A stretch of DNA of 64,000 nucleotides from Streptoverticillium olivoreticuli subsp. olivoreticuli (GTDB taxonomy: Bacteria; Actinomycetota; Actinomycetes; Streptomycetales; Streptomycetaceae): assembly GCF_003391135.1 (NCBI RefSeq), contig NZ_CP031455.1, positions 2,232,001-2,296,000 on the forward strand. Reading direction: 5' to 3'. A program made the position numbers and the translations under genes. The notes under the pieces were generated by a model. It saw only the letters and a program-made list of their open reading frames with translations. It was not told the DNA's origin and did not search any database. This document shows positions 38,525-47,293 of this stretch, piece by piece (within the stretch, counting starts at the first letter, position 1; each line of letters opens with the position of its first letter).

Positions 38525-40105
38525 ATGGCGATCACGCCGTCGGCCGAGCGGTGCGCCGCTCTTCTCACCCGCCCCTGGCCGCGCGCTGCCGCTTCGGCCC
38601 TGGTGGGCGCCCTGCCCGCGCTGACGTTCCCGGTGCCGGCGTGGTGGTGGCTTGCCTATGTGGCCCTTGTTCCATGGCTGCTGCTGATCCGCTCGGCCGC
38701 CACCGCGCGCCGGGCGGCCCTCGACGGCTGGCTCGGCGGCGCGGGCTTCCTGCTGGCCGTCCATCACTGGCTGCTACCGAGCCTCCATATCTTCATTCTG
38801 GTGCTGGCCGCACTGCTGGGGCTGCTGTGGGCCCCGTGGGGCGTGCTCGCGCATCGGCTGCTGAGTGGCTCACCTGGGGCAGGCCGGGCCGCGGCCGCTC
38901 TCTTGCTGGTGCCGTCCGGCTGGTTGATGGTCGAACTTGCCCGTTCCTGGGAGTATTTGGGAGGTCCCTGGGGGGTGTTCGGGGCGAGTCAGTGGCAGGT
39001 CGCACCCGCTTTGAAGGTCGCTTCGGTAGGCGGGATCTGGCTGGTTAGTTTCCTCCTGGTGGCGCTCAACACCGCTGTCACCCTGCTGATTTGGCCGCCC
39101 GGCGCACGTACGACCGGATCGGCCGCCGGCCTGGCGGGGGTGCTGGCGTGCGTACTGTCCGTCACCGCCGTATGGCTGTGGGCCCCTCGGCCGCGGAGCG
39201 CGGGCAGCGTACGGATCGCCGTCGTCCAACCGGGCGTGTTCTCCGGCGGCTCGGGTCCGCAGCGGCGCTTCGACCGCCAGGAGGAGCTCACCCGCCGGCT
39301 GGCCGGGCAGCGCGTCGACCTGGTGGTGTGGGGCGAGAGCAGCGTCGGCGAGGACCTGGGCCGCAGTGCCGACCTGCGGAACCGGCTGGCCGCGCTGTCC
39401 CGCGCCGTCGGCGCCGACCTGCTGGTGAACGTCGACGCGCGGCGCTCGGACCGGCCCGGCATCTTCAAGAGTTCCGTACTGGTCGGACCGGACGGGCCGA
39501 CGGGCGAACGCTACGACAAAATGCGGCTGGTGCCGTTCGGGGAGTACGTACCGGCGCGCTCGCTCCTCGGCTGGGCCACCTCGGTGGGCAAGGCGGCGGG
39601 CGAGGACCGCATGCGGGGCACCCACCAGGTGGTGATGCGGGTGCCCACCCGTCAGGGGGAGCTGCGGATCGGCCCGTTGGTGTGCTTCGAGTCGGCGTTC
39701 CCCGACATGAGCCGGAAGCTGGCGGACGACGGCGCGGCCGTACTCGTCGCCCAGTCCTCGACCTCCACCTTCCAGCACAGCTGGGCCCCTGAACAGCACG
39801 CCTCCCTGGCGTCCTTCCGCGCCGCCGAGACCTGGCGCCCGATGATCCACGCGACCCTGACGGGCGTCAGCACGGCGACCGACGCGCACGGCCGGACGCT
39901 CGGCCCCCGCCTGGGCACGGACCGCAGCGCGGCGGCGGTCTATGACGTCCCGCTGGCAGGGGGCACGAGCCCGTACGTGCGCGCGGGCGACTGGACGCCG
40001 GCCGGCGCGGCGGGGTGTGTGGTGCTGTACGTCTGTTGGCGAGTGGTTCGCCGTCTCAAGCGGCGCCCTGTGTGCAAGCCCGGCCGTTCACAGCCGAGAA
40101 GCTGA
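38525..40105 (+). CDS. lnt: Apolipoprotein N-acyltransferase
   Basis: A 526-residue membrane enzyme that adds the third acyl chain to lipoproteins. Six to seven hydrophobic segments occupy residues 20-215, followed by a carbon-nitrogen hydrolase domain with the Glu-Lys-Cys triad in VVWGESSVG, YDKMRLVPFGEYVP and PLVCFESAF, and a last C-terminal hydrophobic segment. The start has AGGGAGG upstream. It ends in an 18-bp convergent overlap with the Gfo/Idh gene. Streptomyces commonly has two Lnt homologues; which one this is cannot be said. Confidence 0.93.
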   Translation: MAITPSAERCAALLTRPWPRAAASALVGALPALTFPVPAWWWLAYVALVPWLLLIRSAATARRAALDGWLGGAGFLLAVHHWLLPSLHIFILVLAALLGLLWAPWGVLAHRLLSGSPGAGRAAAALLLVPSGWLMVELARSWEYLGGPWGVFGASQWQVAPALKVASVGGIWLVSFLLVALNTAVTLLIWPPGARTTGSAAGLAGVLACVLSVTAVWLWAPRPRSAGSVRIAVVQPGVFSGGSGPQRRFDRQEELTRRLAGQRVDLVVWGESSVGEDLGRSADLRNRLAALSRAVGADLLVNVDARRSDRPGIFKSSVLVGPDGPTGERYDKMRLVPFGEYVPARSLLGWATSVGKAAGEDRMRGTHQVVMRVPTRQGELRIGPLVCFESAFPDMSRKLADDGAAVLVAQSSTSTFQHSWAPEQHASLASFRAAETWRPMIHATLTGVSTATDAHGRTLGPRLGTDRSAAAVYDVPLAGGTSPYVRAGDWTPAGAAGCVVLYVCWRVVRRLKRRPVCKPGRSQPRS

Positions 40106-41011
40106 CGAAGAAGCCTGCTCCAGCGCGGCCAGCACGACCCGCTCGCACAGCTCGTGCGTCCGCAGCGCGTCCGTCGCGTCGAGCACCGTGCCCGCCCGCA
40201 CCGCGTCCAGGAAGGCGAGCACGATCTGCTCGATCCCGCGCTGCCGCGCGACCGGCACCCAGTCGCCGCGGCGGCGGACCGTCGGCTGACCCTTGTGGTC
40301 GGTCACCTCGGCGAGGTTGCTGACCTGCCGCTTGGTGTCCTGACCGGAGACCTCCAGGATCTCCTCGGTGGAGCCGCTCAGCCGGTTCATGGTGCCGATG
40401 GCGGTGAAGCCGTCGCCCGAGAGCTGGAGCACGACGTGCTCCATGAGCCCGCCGCGGACCCTGGCCCGCACGTCGACGTGGTCGACCGTCCCGGGCACGA
40501 GGAAGCGCAGGGTGTCGACGACGTGGATGAAGTCGTCGAGGACGAGCGTGCGGGGGTCCTCGGCGAGGCCGACGCGGTTCTTCTGCATGAGGACGAGCTC
40601 GCGCGGGTGGTCGGCGCACTGGACGTACGAGGGTGCGTAGCGCCGGTTGAAGCCGACCATCAGGCTCACCCCGCGCTCCCGGGCGAGCGCCACGAGCCGC
40701 TCGCTGGTGGCGAGGTCGTACGCGAGCGGCTTGTCCACGTAGACCGGGACGCCCGCTTCGAGGAGGCGGGTGACGATCTCGGGGTGCGCGGCGGTCGCGG
40801 CGTGGACGAAGGCCGCGTCGAGGCCGGCCGCGAGGAGCGCGTCGAGGGTGGTGTGGCGCTGCTCCTTCGGGACGCGGTAGGTGTCCGCGACCCGGTGGAG
40901 CGTGGCCTCGGTGCGGGTGTGGAGGTGGAGCTCCAGCTCCGGCCGGAAGCCGAGTACGGGAAGGTACGCCTTCTCCGCGATGTCTCCGAGCCCGATGCAG
41001 CCGACCTTCAC
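40088..41011 (-). CDS. Gfo/Idh/MocA family oxidoreductase
   Basis: A 307-residue NAD(P)-dependent dehydrogenase. The Rossmann motif [17 protein letters not shown] opens the protein; VDKPLAYD stands for the usual EKP motif (Glu to Asp) and [12 protein letters not shown] supplies the catalytic His region. The substrate, probably a sugar or cyclitol, is unknown. The GTG start with AGGAGG upstream overlaps the stop of the monooxygenase gene (41008-41011), so the two are one translational unit under the TetR operators. Confidence 0.88.
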   Translation of the reverse strand: MKVGCIGLGDIAEKAYLPVLGFRPELELHLHTRTEATLHRVADTYRVPKEQRHTTLDALLAAGLDAAFVHAATAAHPEIVTRLLEAGVPVYVDKPLAYDLATSERLVALARERGVSLMVGFNRRYAPSYVQCADHPRELVLMQKNRVGLAEDPRTLVLDDFIHVVDTLRFLVPGTVDHVDVRARVRGGLMEHVVLQLSGDGFTAIGTMNRLSGSTEEILEVSGQDTKRQVSNLAEVTDHKGQPTVRRRGDWVPVARQRGIEQIVLAFLDAVRAGTVLDATDALRTHELCERVVLAALEQASSSASRL

Positions 41012-42219
41012 AGAGCCTCCTGGGAGCGCGATTCCGTTTGTGCAGCATACGGGTGTACGGGAGGCCGCCAGTCGGCCACCCCGTCGAGGCCGCGCAGGGC
41101 GAGGCGGGGTCCGAAGCCGTTCACGACGGTGAGGGCCGCGGTGCGCAGGGCGCAGGCGGGCGCGGAGGAGAGGGCGGTGAGACGGCCGACGCGGGCCGAG
41201 CGGCGGACGACGTCCATGGTGCGGGGCAGGCGCTGTCGGGTGTAGGCGGGCAGCGCGCGGGCGGGGTCGCCGTCGGCTTCGGCGAGGAGGTGGGCGAGGA
41301 CCACGGCGTCCTCGGCGGCCTGGCAGCCGCCCTGGCCGAGGTGCGGGGTCATGGGGTGGGCGGCGTCGCCGAGCAGTGCGACCCGGCCGCGGTGGTAGGC
41401 GGGCAGCGGCGCGGCGGCGGTGTGGATGTCGTTGCGCAGGACAGCCTCCGGGTCGGCGGCGGCGAGGATGGCGGGCACGGGGTGGTGCCAGTCGCCGAAG
41501 AGGCGGCGCAGCGCGGCGAGTTCGCCGTCGGACGCGTGGCCGCCGGCGGCCGCCTTGGCCTGGGCGTAGGCGTAGACGCGCCCGTCGCGCAGCGGGACGG
41601 TGCCCCAGAGCAGGCCGCGCCCCCAGGTCTCGTGGGCGGGGAAGGGCCGGGCGGGGGGCGGGACGACCATGCGCCAGGCGGTGAGCCCGGAGTGGCGCGG
41701 GGCCGGGTGGTGGGGGAAGAGGGTGGCGCGGACGGCGGAGCGGATGCCGTCGGCGCCGACGACGAGGTCCGCCTCCAGGTCGCCGTCGGGGGCGGCGACC
41801 CTGGCGGGCCGGCCCGGGCCGCCGGCGTCGACGAGCGTCGCGGGGGCGCCGGTGCGGACGGCCCCTTCGGGGAGCCGCGAGGCGAGGAGGCCGACGAGTT
41901 CGGCGCGGTGGGCGACGACGACCGGGTCGCCGAAGCGCTCGGCGGCGGCCTCGTTGCTCGTACGGGACAGCCACCGGCCGCTCGGCAGCCGCAGCCCGCC
42001 CTCGGCCTGCCAACCGGACAGGGCCCGTACGGCGTCGCCCGCGCCGAAGGTGTCGAAGGCGCGCAGGGCGTTGGCGGCGAGGGCGATGCCCGCGCCGACG
42101 GGTTCGAGTGCCGCGGCGCGTTCGAGGACGGTGACGGTCCAGCCGCCGTGGTGCAGGGCGGCCGCGGCGGTGAGGCCGCCGATCCCGCCGCCGATGACGA
42201 CCGCACGGAGCTCGCGCAT
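41008..42219 (-). CDS. FAD-dependent aromatic-type monooxygenase
   Basis: A 403-residue class A flavin monooxygenase resembling salicylate hydroxylase / UbiH enzymes. It has [13 protein letters not shown] (about 9-21), a central DG-type motif ([12 protein letters not shown] near 155) and [21 protein letters not shown] (near 285). It probably hydroxylates an aromatic or enol substrate. It is preceded by GGAGGGG and two perfect TetR-type palindromes shared with the divergent regulator gene, so it is probably repressed without ligand. Confidence 0.9.
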   Translation of the reverse strand: MRELRAVVIGGGIGGLTAAAALHHGGWTVTVLERAAALEPVGAGIALAANALRAFDTFGAGDAVRALSGWQAEGGLRLPSGRWLSRTSNEAAAERFGDPVVVAHRAELVGLLASRLPEGAVRTGAPATLVDAGGPGRPARVAAPDGDLEADLVVGADGIRSAVRATLFPHHPAPRHSGLTAWRMVVPPPARPFPAHETWGRGLLWGTVPLRDGRVYAYAQAKAAAGGHASDGELAALRRLFGDWHHPVPAILAAADPEAVLRNDIHTAAAPLPAYHRGRVALLGDAAHPMTPHLGQGGCQAAEDAVVLAHLLAEADGDPARALPAYTRQRLPRTMDVVRRSARVGRLTALSSAPACALRTAALTVVNGFGPRLALRGLDGVADWRPPVHPYAAQTESRSQEAL

Positions 42220-42233
42220 GATTCCCCTCCATT

Positions 42234-42247
42234 ACTACGGATGTAGT
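42234..42247. promoter_or_regulatory. TetR operator site 1
   Basis: Perfect palindrome ACTACGGATGTAGT (ACTAC-N4-GTAGT), with further outer symmetry AT...AT. It lies 14 bp upstream of the monooxygenase start and overlaps the expected 5' leader. Confidence 0.75.
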
Positions 42248-42259
42248 TATCCTGAGGCT

Positions 42260-42273
42260 ACTACCGTTGTAGT
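42260..42273. promoter_or_regulatory. TetR operator site 2
   Basis: Perfect palindrome ACTACCGTTGTAGT with the same half-sites as site 1; centres are 26 bp apart (about 2.5 helical turns). It lies 21 bp upstream of the tetR start codon, so it should serve autoregulation as well. Confidence 0.75.
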
Positions 42274-42294
42274 GATGGCGATAGGTTGGGTCGC

Positions 42295-42891
42295 ATGCCA
42301 GTCGAGAAAGCCGCCACCGGTTCCGCGCGCGCCCAGCTGATCGCCGACACCGCCCTCGCCCTGCTCGCCGAGCGGGGCATGCGCGGGCTGACCCACCGTG
42401 CCGTGGACGAGGCGGCCGGGCTGCCGCTCGGCTCGACCTCCAACCAGGCCCGGACCCGGCTCGCCCTGCTGGAGGCCGCGGTGCGGCGGCTCGCCCACCG
42501 CGAGAGCGAGGTGCTCGGCGTGCCCGGACTGCCGGGTCCGCCGGCGGGGCGCGAAGCGCTCGCCGAGGCCGTCGCGCTCGCGCTGCACCGCTCGCTGACC
42601 GGGCAGCGCGCCCTGCTGATCGCCCGGTACGAGCTGGCGCTCGAGGCGACCCGGCGGCCCGAACTGCGGCGGATCTACGACTCGGCGGGCCGTGTCTTCC
42701 GCGAGCCGCTGACACTCCTGATGGCCGCGAACGGCTCCTCCGACCCCGAACGCCACGCCCTGTCCCTCGTGGCGTGGTGCGAGGGGATGATGTTCTCCCG
42801 CGTCGCCGGTTCCTTCCACACCGAGGCCCCGGACCCCGGGCAGCTCCACGCCGGGGTCGGGGAACTGCTGCGCGGCATGCTGGACGGATAA
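42295..42891 (+). CDS. TetR family transcriptional regulator
   Basis: A 198-residue TetR repressor: N-terminal helix-turn-helix (residues about 10-55, GMRGLTHRAVDEAAGLPLGSTSN-like recognition region) and a helical ligand-binding domain. It is divergent from the monooxygenase gene across 75 bp containing two copies of ACTACNNNNGTAGT, so it most likely represses that operon and itself. ATG at 42295 is preferred; a TTG 9 nt upstream is possible. The ribosome site is weak. Confidence 0.9.
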   Translation: MPVEKAATGSARAQLIADTALALLAERGMRGLTHRAVDEAAGLPLGSTSNQARTRLALLEAAVRRLAHRESEVLGVPGLPGPPAGREALAEAVALALHRSLTGQRALLIARYELALEATRRPELRRIYDSAGRVFREPLTLLMAANGSSDPERHALSLVAWCEGMMFSRVAGSFHTEAPDPGQLHAGVGELLRGMLDG

Positions 42892-42932
42892 CCCGTGGCG
42901 GTGTCGTACGCCCGGGCAGAAGGATGCGCGCC

Positions 42933-43448
42933 ATGACCACCATGGATGAACGCCCCGAACCGCCCACCGTCTCCGGCGAACGCCCGGGCCTGGAGAGCTG
43001 GCTCGACTACCACCGCGCCACTTTGGCCCTCAAGTGCGCCGGGCTGGACGACCGGCAGCTCCGCGAGGCGTCGACGCCGCCCTCGCCGCTCACCCTCATG
43101 GGGCTCGTGCGGCACATGGCCGAGGTCGAGCGCAACTGGTTCCGGCGCGTGCTCACCGGAGAGGAGTCCGCCGGGCCGATCTACTACAGCGACGAGGACC
43201 CCGACGGCGATATCCACGTCACCGGGCAGGACACCTGGGAAGAGGCGTACGCCACCTGGCAGACGGAGATCACCGCGGCGCGCGAGGCGGCGCGCGGCCG
43301 GTCCCTGGACGACCGGGTCGTCCACCCCCGCCACGGCACGGAGTTCGACCTGCGCTGGATCTACACCCACATGATCGAGGAATACGCCCGCCACAACGGC
43401 CACGCGGACCTCATCCGCGAACGGATCGACGGGGCGACGGGCGAGTGA
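42933..43448 (+). CDS. DinB-like / DUF664 protein
   Basis: A 171-residue four-helix-bundle protein of the DinB/DUF664 superfamily. Metal-ligand histidines are expected in GLVRHMAEVERNWF (about 63), and THMIEEYARHNGHADLIRE (about 147) is the family signature. Members bind metals and some act as thiol-dependent (mycothiol) transferases. The start has AGAAGGA 8 nt upstream. It lies 41 bp after tetR on the same strand and could be co-transcribed. Confidence 0.85.
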   Translation: MTTMDERPEPPTVSGERPGLESWLDYHRATLALKCAGLDDRQLREASTPPSPLTLMGLVRHMAEVERNWFRRVLTGEESAGPIYYSDEDPDGDIHVTGQDTWEEAYATWQTEITAAREAARGRSLDDRVVHPRHGTEFDLRWIYTHMIEEYARHNGHADLIRERIDGATGE

Positions 43449-43490
43449 GATCGAGCCCGTCCGGCGACTGAGGACGCGCCCGCAGGGTGC

Positions 43491-43528
43491 TGGGGGGCGG
43501 GGCGAAGCCCCCCACGCGGCGGAGCCGC
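43491..43528 (+). terminator. Tandem hairpins after DinB-like gene
   Basis: TGGGGGGC/GCCCCCCA (43491-43514, with an alternative inner GGGGC-GAA-GCCCC) and GCGGC-GGA-GCCGC (43516-43528). They begin about 43 nt after the DUF664 stop. Confidence 0.55.
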
Positions 43529-43662
43529 AAATCGACACAGCCGGGAAGGGGCGGGACTGGGGAAAAGCCCGCCGCTGGGGGAGCAATGGCCCGCACCAAC
43601 ACGCGCACATCACCCATGCGGGGAGTTCCCAACACACCAGGCCAGGCAGCAGAGTTGACCGA

Positions 43663-44328
43663 ATGCATCGCCTGCCCGCGGCGACCACCCTGGTGGCAGC
43701 GGCCCTCGTGGCCGCCACCGGGTGCGTGGCCGTCTCCCCGCAGACCACCGGCCACGGCCGGCCGCACTCCGTCTCCCGCCCCGCCGGACCGATCGGCCCG
43801 GGCCACGCTCGCGAGGCCCTGATCGACATCGGGCCGGACGCCTCGGGCGGACCGCCGGGCGACCCCTCACGGGATCCGACCTCCCACGCACCACCGGGTA
43901 CGGCCGCGGACGGTTTGGATCCCAAGGACCCCAGGAACCCCAAGAACCCTAAGGACCCCAGGGATCCGGTCGACCCGGCACCGGCGGACCCGGCCGACCC
44001 GCGGGAGCCGACGGACCGTGCGCACCCCTCGGACTCCATGAGGAGCCCCTCGAAGAACTCCTCGCCCCCGTCGCACGACTCACGTCCGCCGGAGACATCC
44101 GGACACCCTCCGGAGCCTCCGAGCCGACCCGCGCCACCGACACACGAGGACTCCCCTCTCCCCCAACACCCGCCGCAGGCACCCCCCTCGTCCGGCCGCG
44201 CCGCCGACCCCCGGCCCGCCCCGCCGCCCCGGAGCTCCGGCGGCGTCTGCTCGCTCGGGCACACCTACGGCCACTGGGAGCAGGGAAGCGACGCCTCCCG
44301 CATCTGCGGCCAGGTGTACGGACACTGA
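43663..44328 (+). CDS. Proline-rich secreted lipoprotein with C-terminal two-cysteine motif
   Basis: A 221-residue protein with a signal peptide and lipobox ATGC (Cys21). Residues 60-190 are disordered, rich in Pro, Asp, Ser and Lys, with tandem DP(K/R)-type repeats around 85-115. The last 30 residues are different: a compact block with two cysteines and the pattern GGVCSLGHTYGHWEQGS followed by DASRICGQVYGH. That tail looks folded and disulphide-bonded, like short C-terminal modules of other Streptomyces surface proteins. Function unknown. The ribosome site is poor. Confidence 0.7.
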   Translation: MHRLPAATTLVAAALVAATGCVAVSPQTTGHGRPHSVSRPAGPIGPGHAREALIDIGPDASGGPPGDPSRDPTSHAPPGTAADGLDPKDPRNPKNPKDPRDPVDPAPADPADPREPTDRAHPSDSMRSPSKNSSPPSHDSRPPETSGHPPEPPSRPAPPTHEDSPLPQHPPQAPPSSGRAADPRPAPPPRSSGGVCSLGHTYGHWEQGSDASRICGQVYGH

Positions 44329-44365
44329 CCACCGGCGGTCCGGCGCTCACCACCCCCGGCGAGAC

Positions 44366-44395
44366 GGCCGTGCCCTTATACCTTCGGGCACGGCC
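44366..44395. terminator. Bidirectional terminator hairpin
   Basis: Perfect 10-bp stem GGCCGTGCCC/GGGCACGGCC around a 10-nt loop, centred between the convergent lipoprotein (stop 44328) and ung (stop 44413) genes. Confidence 0.75.
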
Positions 44396-44412
44396 TGGTC
44401 CGAGCCCGCGGG

Positions 44413-45099
44413 TCAGAGGGCGAGGTCGGGGATCTGCCAGGAGATCGGCTCGTGGCCCTGGGCCGCCACCGCCTCGTCGATCTGGGTGAAGGGGCGGCTG
44501 CCGAAGAACTTCTTCGCCGACAGCGGCGAGGGGTGGGCGCCCTTGACGACGGTGTGGCGCTCCTCGTCGATCAGCGGGAGCTTCTTCTGGGCGTAGTTGC
44601 CCCAGAGCACGAAGACGGCGGGGTCCGGCCGGGAGGCCACCGCGCGGATGACCGCGTCGGTGAACTTCTCCCAGCCCTTGCCCTTGTGGGAGTTGGGCTC
44701 GCCGCCACGGACCGTGAGGACCGCGTTGAGCAGCAGGACGCCCTGCTCGGCCCAGGGCATCAGGAAGCCGTTGTCCGGCACCTCATAACCCAGCTCGTCC
44801 CGCATTTCCTTGTAGATGTTCCGCAAGGAGGGCGGGGTCTTCACACCGGGCCGGACGGAGAAGCACAGGCCGTGCCCCTGCCCGGCGCCGTGGTAGGGGT
44901 CCTGGCCGAGGATGAGGACCTTCACCCGGTCGTACGGCGTGGCCTCCAGCGCGGCGAAGACCTCGCCGCGCGGCGGGTAGACCGGCGCCTTCGCCCGCTC
45001 CTCCTCGACGAAGTCGGTGAGCTCCTTGAAATAGGGCTTCTCCAGCTCTTCGCCGAGGACTCCGCGCCAGGACTCGGGCAGCATGTCGGTGACGGTCAC
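44413..45099 (-). CDS. ung: Uracil-DNA glycosylase family 1
   Basis: A 228-residue family 1 enzyme. Catalytic motif GQDPYH at 65-70 (Asp67), the LLNAVLTV uracil-pocket segment and the DNA-intercalation motif GAHPSPLS are all present. It removes uracil from DNA at the start of base excision repair. The GTG at 45099 is chosen because GGAGG lies 8 nt upstream and it gives the family length; a further upstream start would add 11 residues without a ribosome site. Confidence 0.95.
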   Translation of the reverse strand: MTVTDMLPESWRGVLGEELEKPYFKELTDFVEEERAKAPVYPPRGEVFAALEATPYDRVKVLILGQDPYHGAGQGHGLCFSVRPGVKTPPSLRNIYKEMRDELGYEVPDNGFLMPWAEQGVLLLNAVLTVRGGEPNSHKGKGWEKFTDAVIRAVASRPDPAVFVLWGNYAQKKLPLIDEERHTVVKGAHPSPLSAKKFFGSRPFTQIDEAVAAQGHEPISWQIPDLAL

Positions 45100-45171
45100 G
45101 CCAACAACCTCCGGGGTTCGTTCCGTTCTCACCGAAGAACTTACCGGCGACCACTGACAACGCCCGACGCG

Positions 45172-45193
45172 CGGCCCCCGGGGGCGGGGGCCG
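45172..45193 (-). terminator. Terminator of the SDR operon
   Basis: Perfect 8-bp stem CGGCCCCC/GGGGGCCG with a 6-nt loop, 26 nt past the stop of the downstream SDR gene on the minus strand and upstream of ung. Confidence 0.6.
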
Positions 45194-45219
45194 GACCGGC
45201 CGGAATCCCGCGCCAGGGT

Positions 45220-45972
45220 TCAGAACCCCGCGTTGAGGAAGATCCCTCCGTCCACGACGAGCGTCTGCCCGGTGATCCACCCGGCGGCGTCGGAGAGCAG
45301 GAACGCGGCCGCGCCCCCGATGTCCTCCGGCACGCCCAGCCGCCCGAGCGGGTAGGAGGCGACGACCTCCTCCTCGCGCCCTTCGTAGAGGGCGGCGGCG
45401 AACTTGGTCTTCACCACCGCGGGGGCGATGGAGTTGACCCGCACGCCCGGTGCCATCTCGTGCGCGAGCTGGAGCGTGAGGTTGACCATGGCGGCCTTGC
45501 TGATGCCGTACGCCCCGACGAAGGGCGAGGCGCCCAGCCCCGCGACGGAGGCGATGTTGACGATCGCCCCGCCGTTCTCCTTCTGCCACGCCTTCCAGGT
45601 CTGCTGGGCGAAGCCGAGCGCCGAGATGACGTTGGTCTCGAAGACCTTCCGGGCGACCGCGAGGTCGAGGTCGGCGATCGGGCCGAACACCGGGTTCGTA
45701 CCGGCGTTGTTGACCAGATGGTCGATGCGCCCGAAGGCCTCCATGGCGCGCTCCACGGCGGCGGCCTGGTGGGCCTCGTCGTGCGCCTTGCCCGGCACGC
45801 CGAGCACCCGGTCGGCGCCGAGGGACTCGACGGCGGCCTTGAGGGCGTCCTCGTTGCGCCCGGTGATGACGACGCGGTCGCCGCGGGCGACGAGCGCCTC
45901 GGCGATGCCGTAGCCGATGCCGCGGCTGGCGCCCGTGACCAGGGCGACCTTTCCGCTGTCCTGTGTGGTCAT
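45220..45972 (-). CDS. Short-chain dehydrogenase/reductase
   Basis: A 250-residue classical SDR: TGASRGIG cofactor motif (about 14-21), NNAG (about 87), catalytic Ser in NIASVAG and YGISK (Tyr/Lys). It is the second gene of a two-gene operon behind a FabG-like protein, 17 nt apart, with GGGGGAG before its ATG. Substrate unknown; the pair suggests oxidation or reduction of a 3-hydroxyacyl intermediate. Confidence 0.9.
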   Translation of the reverse strand: MTTQDSGKVALVTGASRGIGYGIAEALVARGDRVVITGRNEDALKAAVESLGADRVLGVPGKAHDEAHQAAAVERAMEAFGRIDHLVNNAGTNPVFGPIADLDLAVARKVFETNVISALGFAQQTWKAWQKENGGAIVNIASVAGLGASPFVGAYGISKAAMVNLTLQLAHEMAPGVRVNSIAPAVVKTKFAAALYEGREEEVVASYPLGRLGVPEDIGGAAAFLLSDAAGWITGQTLVVDGGIFLNAGF

Positions 45973-45989
45973 GTGTCCGTGCTCCCCCG

Positions 45990-46751
45990 TCAGTTGAGCG
46001 GTCCGCCGGCCACGTACAGCACCTGGCCGGAGACGAAACCGGCCTGCTCGCCGGTGAAGAAGGCGACGGCGTTGGCGATGTCCGCGGGCTCGCCGACGCG
46101 CTGCACGGGGATCTGGCTCGCCGCCGCGGCCTTGAAGTCCTCGAAGCCCATGCCGACGCGGGCCGCGGTGGCGGCGGTCATGTCGGTGGCGATGAAGCCG
46201 GGGGCGACGGAGTTGGCGGTGACGCCGAACTTGCCGAGCTCCTTGGCGAGGGTCTTGGTGAAGCCCTGCATGCCGGCCTTGGCGGCGGCGTAGTTGGCCT
46301 GTCCGCGGTTGCCGAGTGCCGAGCTGCTGGAGAGGTTGACGATGCGGCCGAAGCCCGCGTCGACCATGTGCTTCTGGCAGGCGCGCGACATCAGGAACGC
46401 ACCGCGCAGGTGCACGTTCATGACGGTGTCCCAGTCGTCGTCGCTCATCTTGAACAGCAGGTTGTCGCGGAGGACGCCGGCGTTGTTGACGAGGATCACG
46501 GGGGCGCCGAGCCCGGCCGCGACGCGGGCGACGGCCGCCTCCACCTGGGCGGAGTCGGAGACGTCGCAGCCGACGGCGAGGGCCTTGCCGCCCGCCGCCG
46601 CGATCTTGGCCACGGTGTCCGCGCAGGCCGCCTCGTCGAGGTCGAGGACGGCGACCGCGCGGCCCTCCTCGGCCAGCCGGACGGCGGTCGCCGCGCCGAT
46701 GCCACGGGCCGCGCCCGTGACAACGGCTACGCGCTGCTCGGTGGTGGACAT
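45990..46751 (-). CDS. FabG-like 3-oxoacyl-ACP reductase (SDR)
   Basis: A 253-residue classical SDR with TGAARGIG (about 13-20), NNAGVLRD (about 90), [19 protein letters not shown] (catalytic Ser/Tyr/Lys, about 140-160) and the PGFIATDMT loop typical of FabG. It is likely NADPH-dependent and acts on 3-oxoacyl thioesters. First gene of the SDR pair, with a GGAGAG ribosome site. Confidence 0.92.
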   Translation of the reverse strand: MSTTEQRVAVVTGAARGIGAATAVRLAEEGRAVAVLDLDEAACADTVAKIAAAGGKALAVGCDVSDSAQVEAAVARVAAGLGAPVILVNNAGVLRDNLLFKMSDDDWDTVMNVHLRGAFLMSRACQKHMVDAGFGRIVNLSSSSALGNRGQANYAAAKAGMQGFTKTLAKELGKFGVTANSVAPGFIATDMTAATAARVGMGFEDFKAAAASQIPVQRVGEPADIANAVAFFTGEQAGFVSGQVLYVAGGPLN

Positions 46752-46827
46752 GCGGGGCTCTCCTCACCTCGGAAACGTCGACGGCGCCGAGGGGCCCCGG
46801 CGGACCGCCCTCCCGCACCGGCGGGTG

Positions 46828-46841
46828 AGCAACCGCTTAGT
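46828..46841. promoter_or_regulatory. Imperfect palindrome upstream of fabG-like gene
   Basis: AGCAACCGCTTAGT matches 11 of 14 positions of the palindrome AGCAAGCGCTTGCT, which I associate with TetR-regulated acyl-CoA genes of actinobacteria. It lies 77 bp upstream of the FabG-like start. Weak, similarity by eye only. Confidence 0.25.
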
Positions 46842-46897
46842 ACCTTCGGCGGATCAGACGCTAGAAGCCCCGCCACCCGCTGTCAACGCCTCGTGGC

Positions 46898-47293
46898 TCA
46901 CCTGACCAGCAGGTCGAGGAGGCGCTCCGACTCGCGCTCCGGGTCCGCGGTGAGGCCGGTGTGCACCGGTCCGGGCTGCACGACGGTGCTGCGGGGGGCG
47001 ATCAGCCAGCGGAAGCGCCGCCCCGGGTCGTCACCGGCGGCCTGCCCGGCCCGTTCCCCGCCGAGGCAGACGCCCTCGACGGCGCCCAGCGCGGCCCGTA
47101 CGCCCTCGACGTCGGCCGTCGGGTCCAGGGCCAGCAGCCGTGCCTCGTCCAGGTGGACGCGGGCGGCGACGAAGGACTTCGCCTGGCAGTAGACGACGAC
47201 CCCGGCGTTGATCAGCTCCCCCCGCTCGACGCGGGGGACGACGCGCAGCAGCGCGTACTCGAAAACGTCACGTCCGTTGTGGCGCCCGGTCAT
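46898..47293 (-). CDS. DUF3037 protein
   Basis: A 131-residue protein with the DUF3037 opening (FEYALLRVVPRVERGELINAG) and a RFRWLIAPRSTVVQPGPVHTG block. Function unknown. It overlaps the stop of the upstream HipA-like kinase gene by 4 nt (ATGA, 47290-47293), so both are translated together. The pairing of DUF3037 with HipA-like kinases recurs in bacteria, but its role is not established. Confidence 0.88.
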   Translation of the reverse strand: MTGRHNGRDVFEYALLRVVPRVERGELINAGVVVYCQAKSFVAARVHLDEARLLALDPTADVEGVRAALGAVEGVCLGGERAGQAAGDDPGRRFRWLIAPRSTVVQPGPVHTGLTADPERESERLLDLLVR

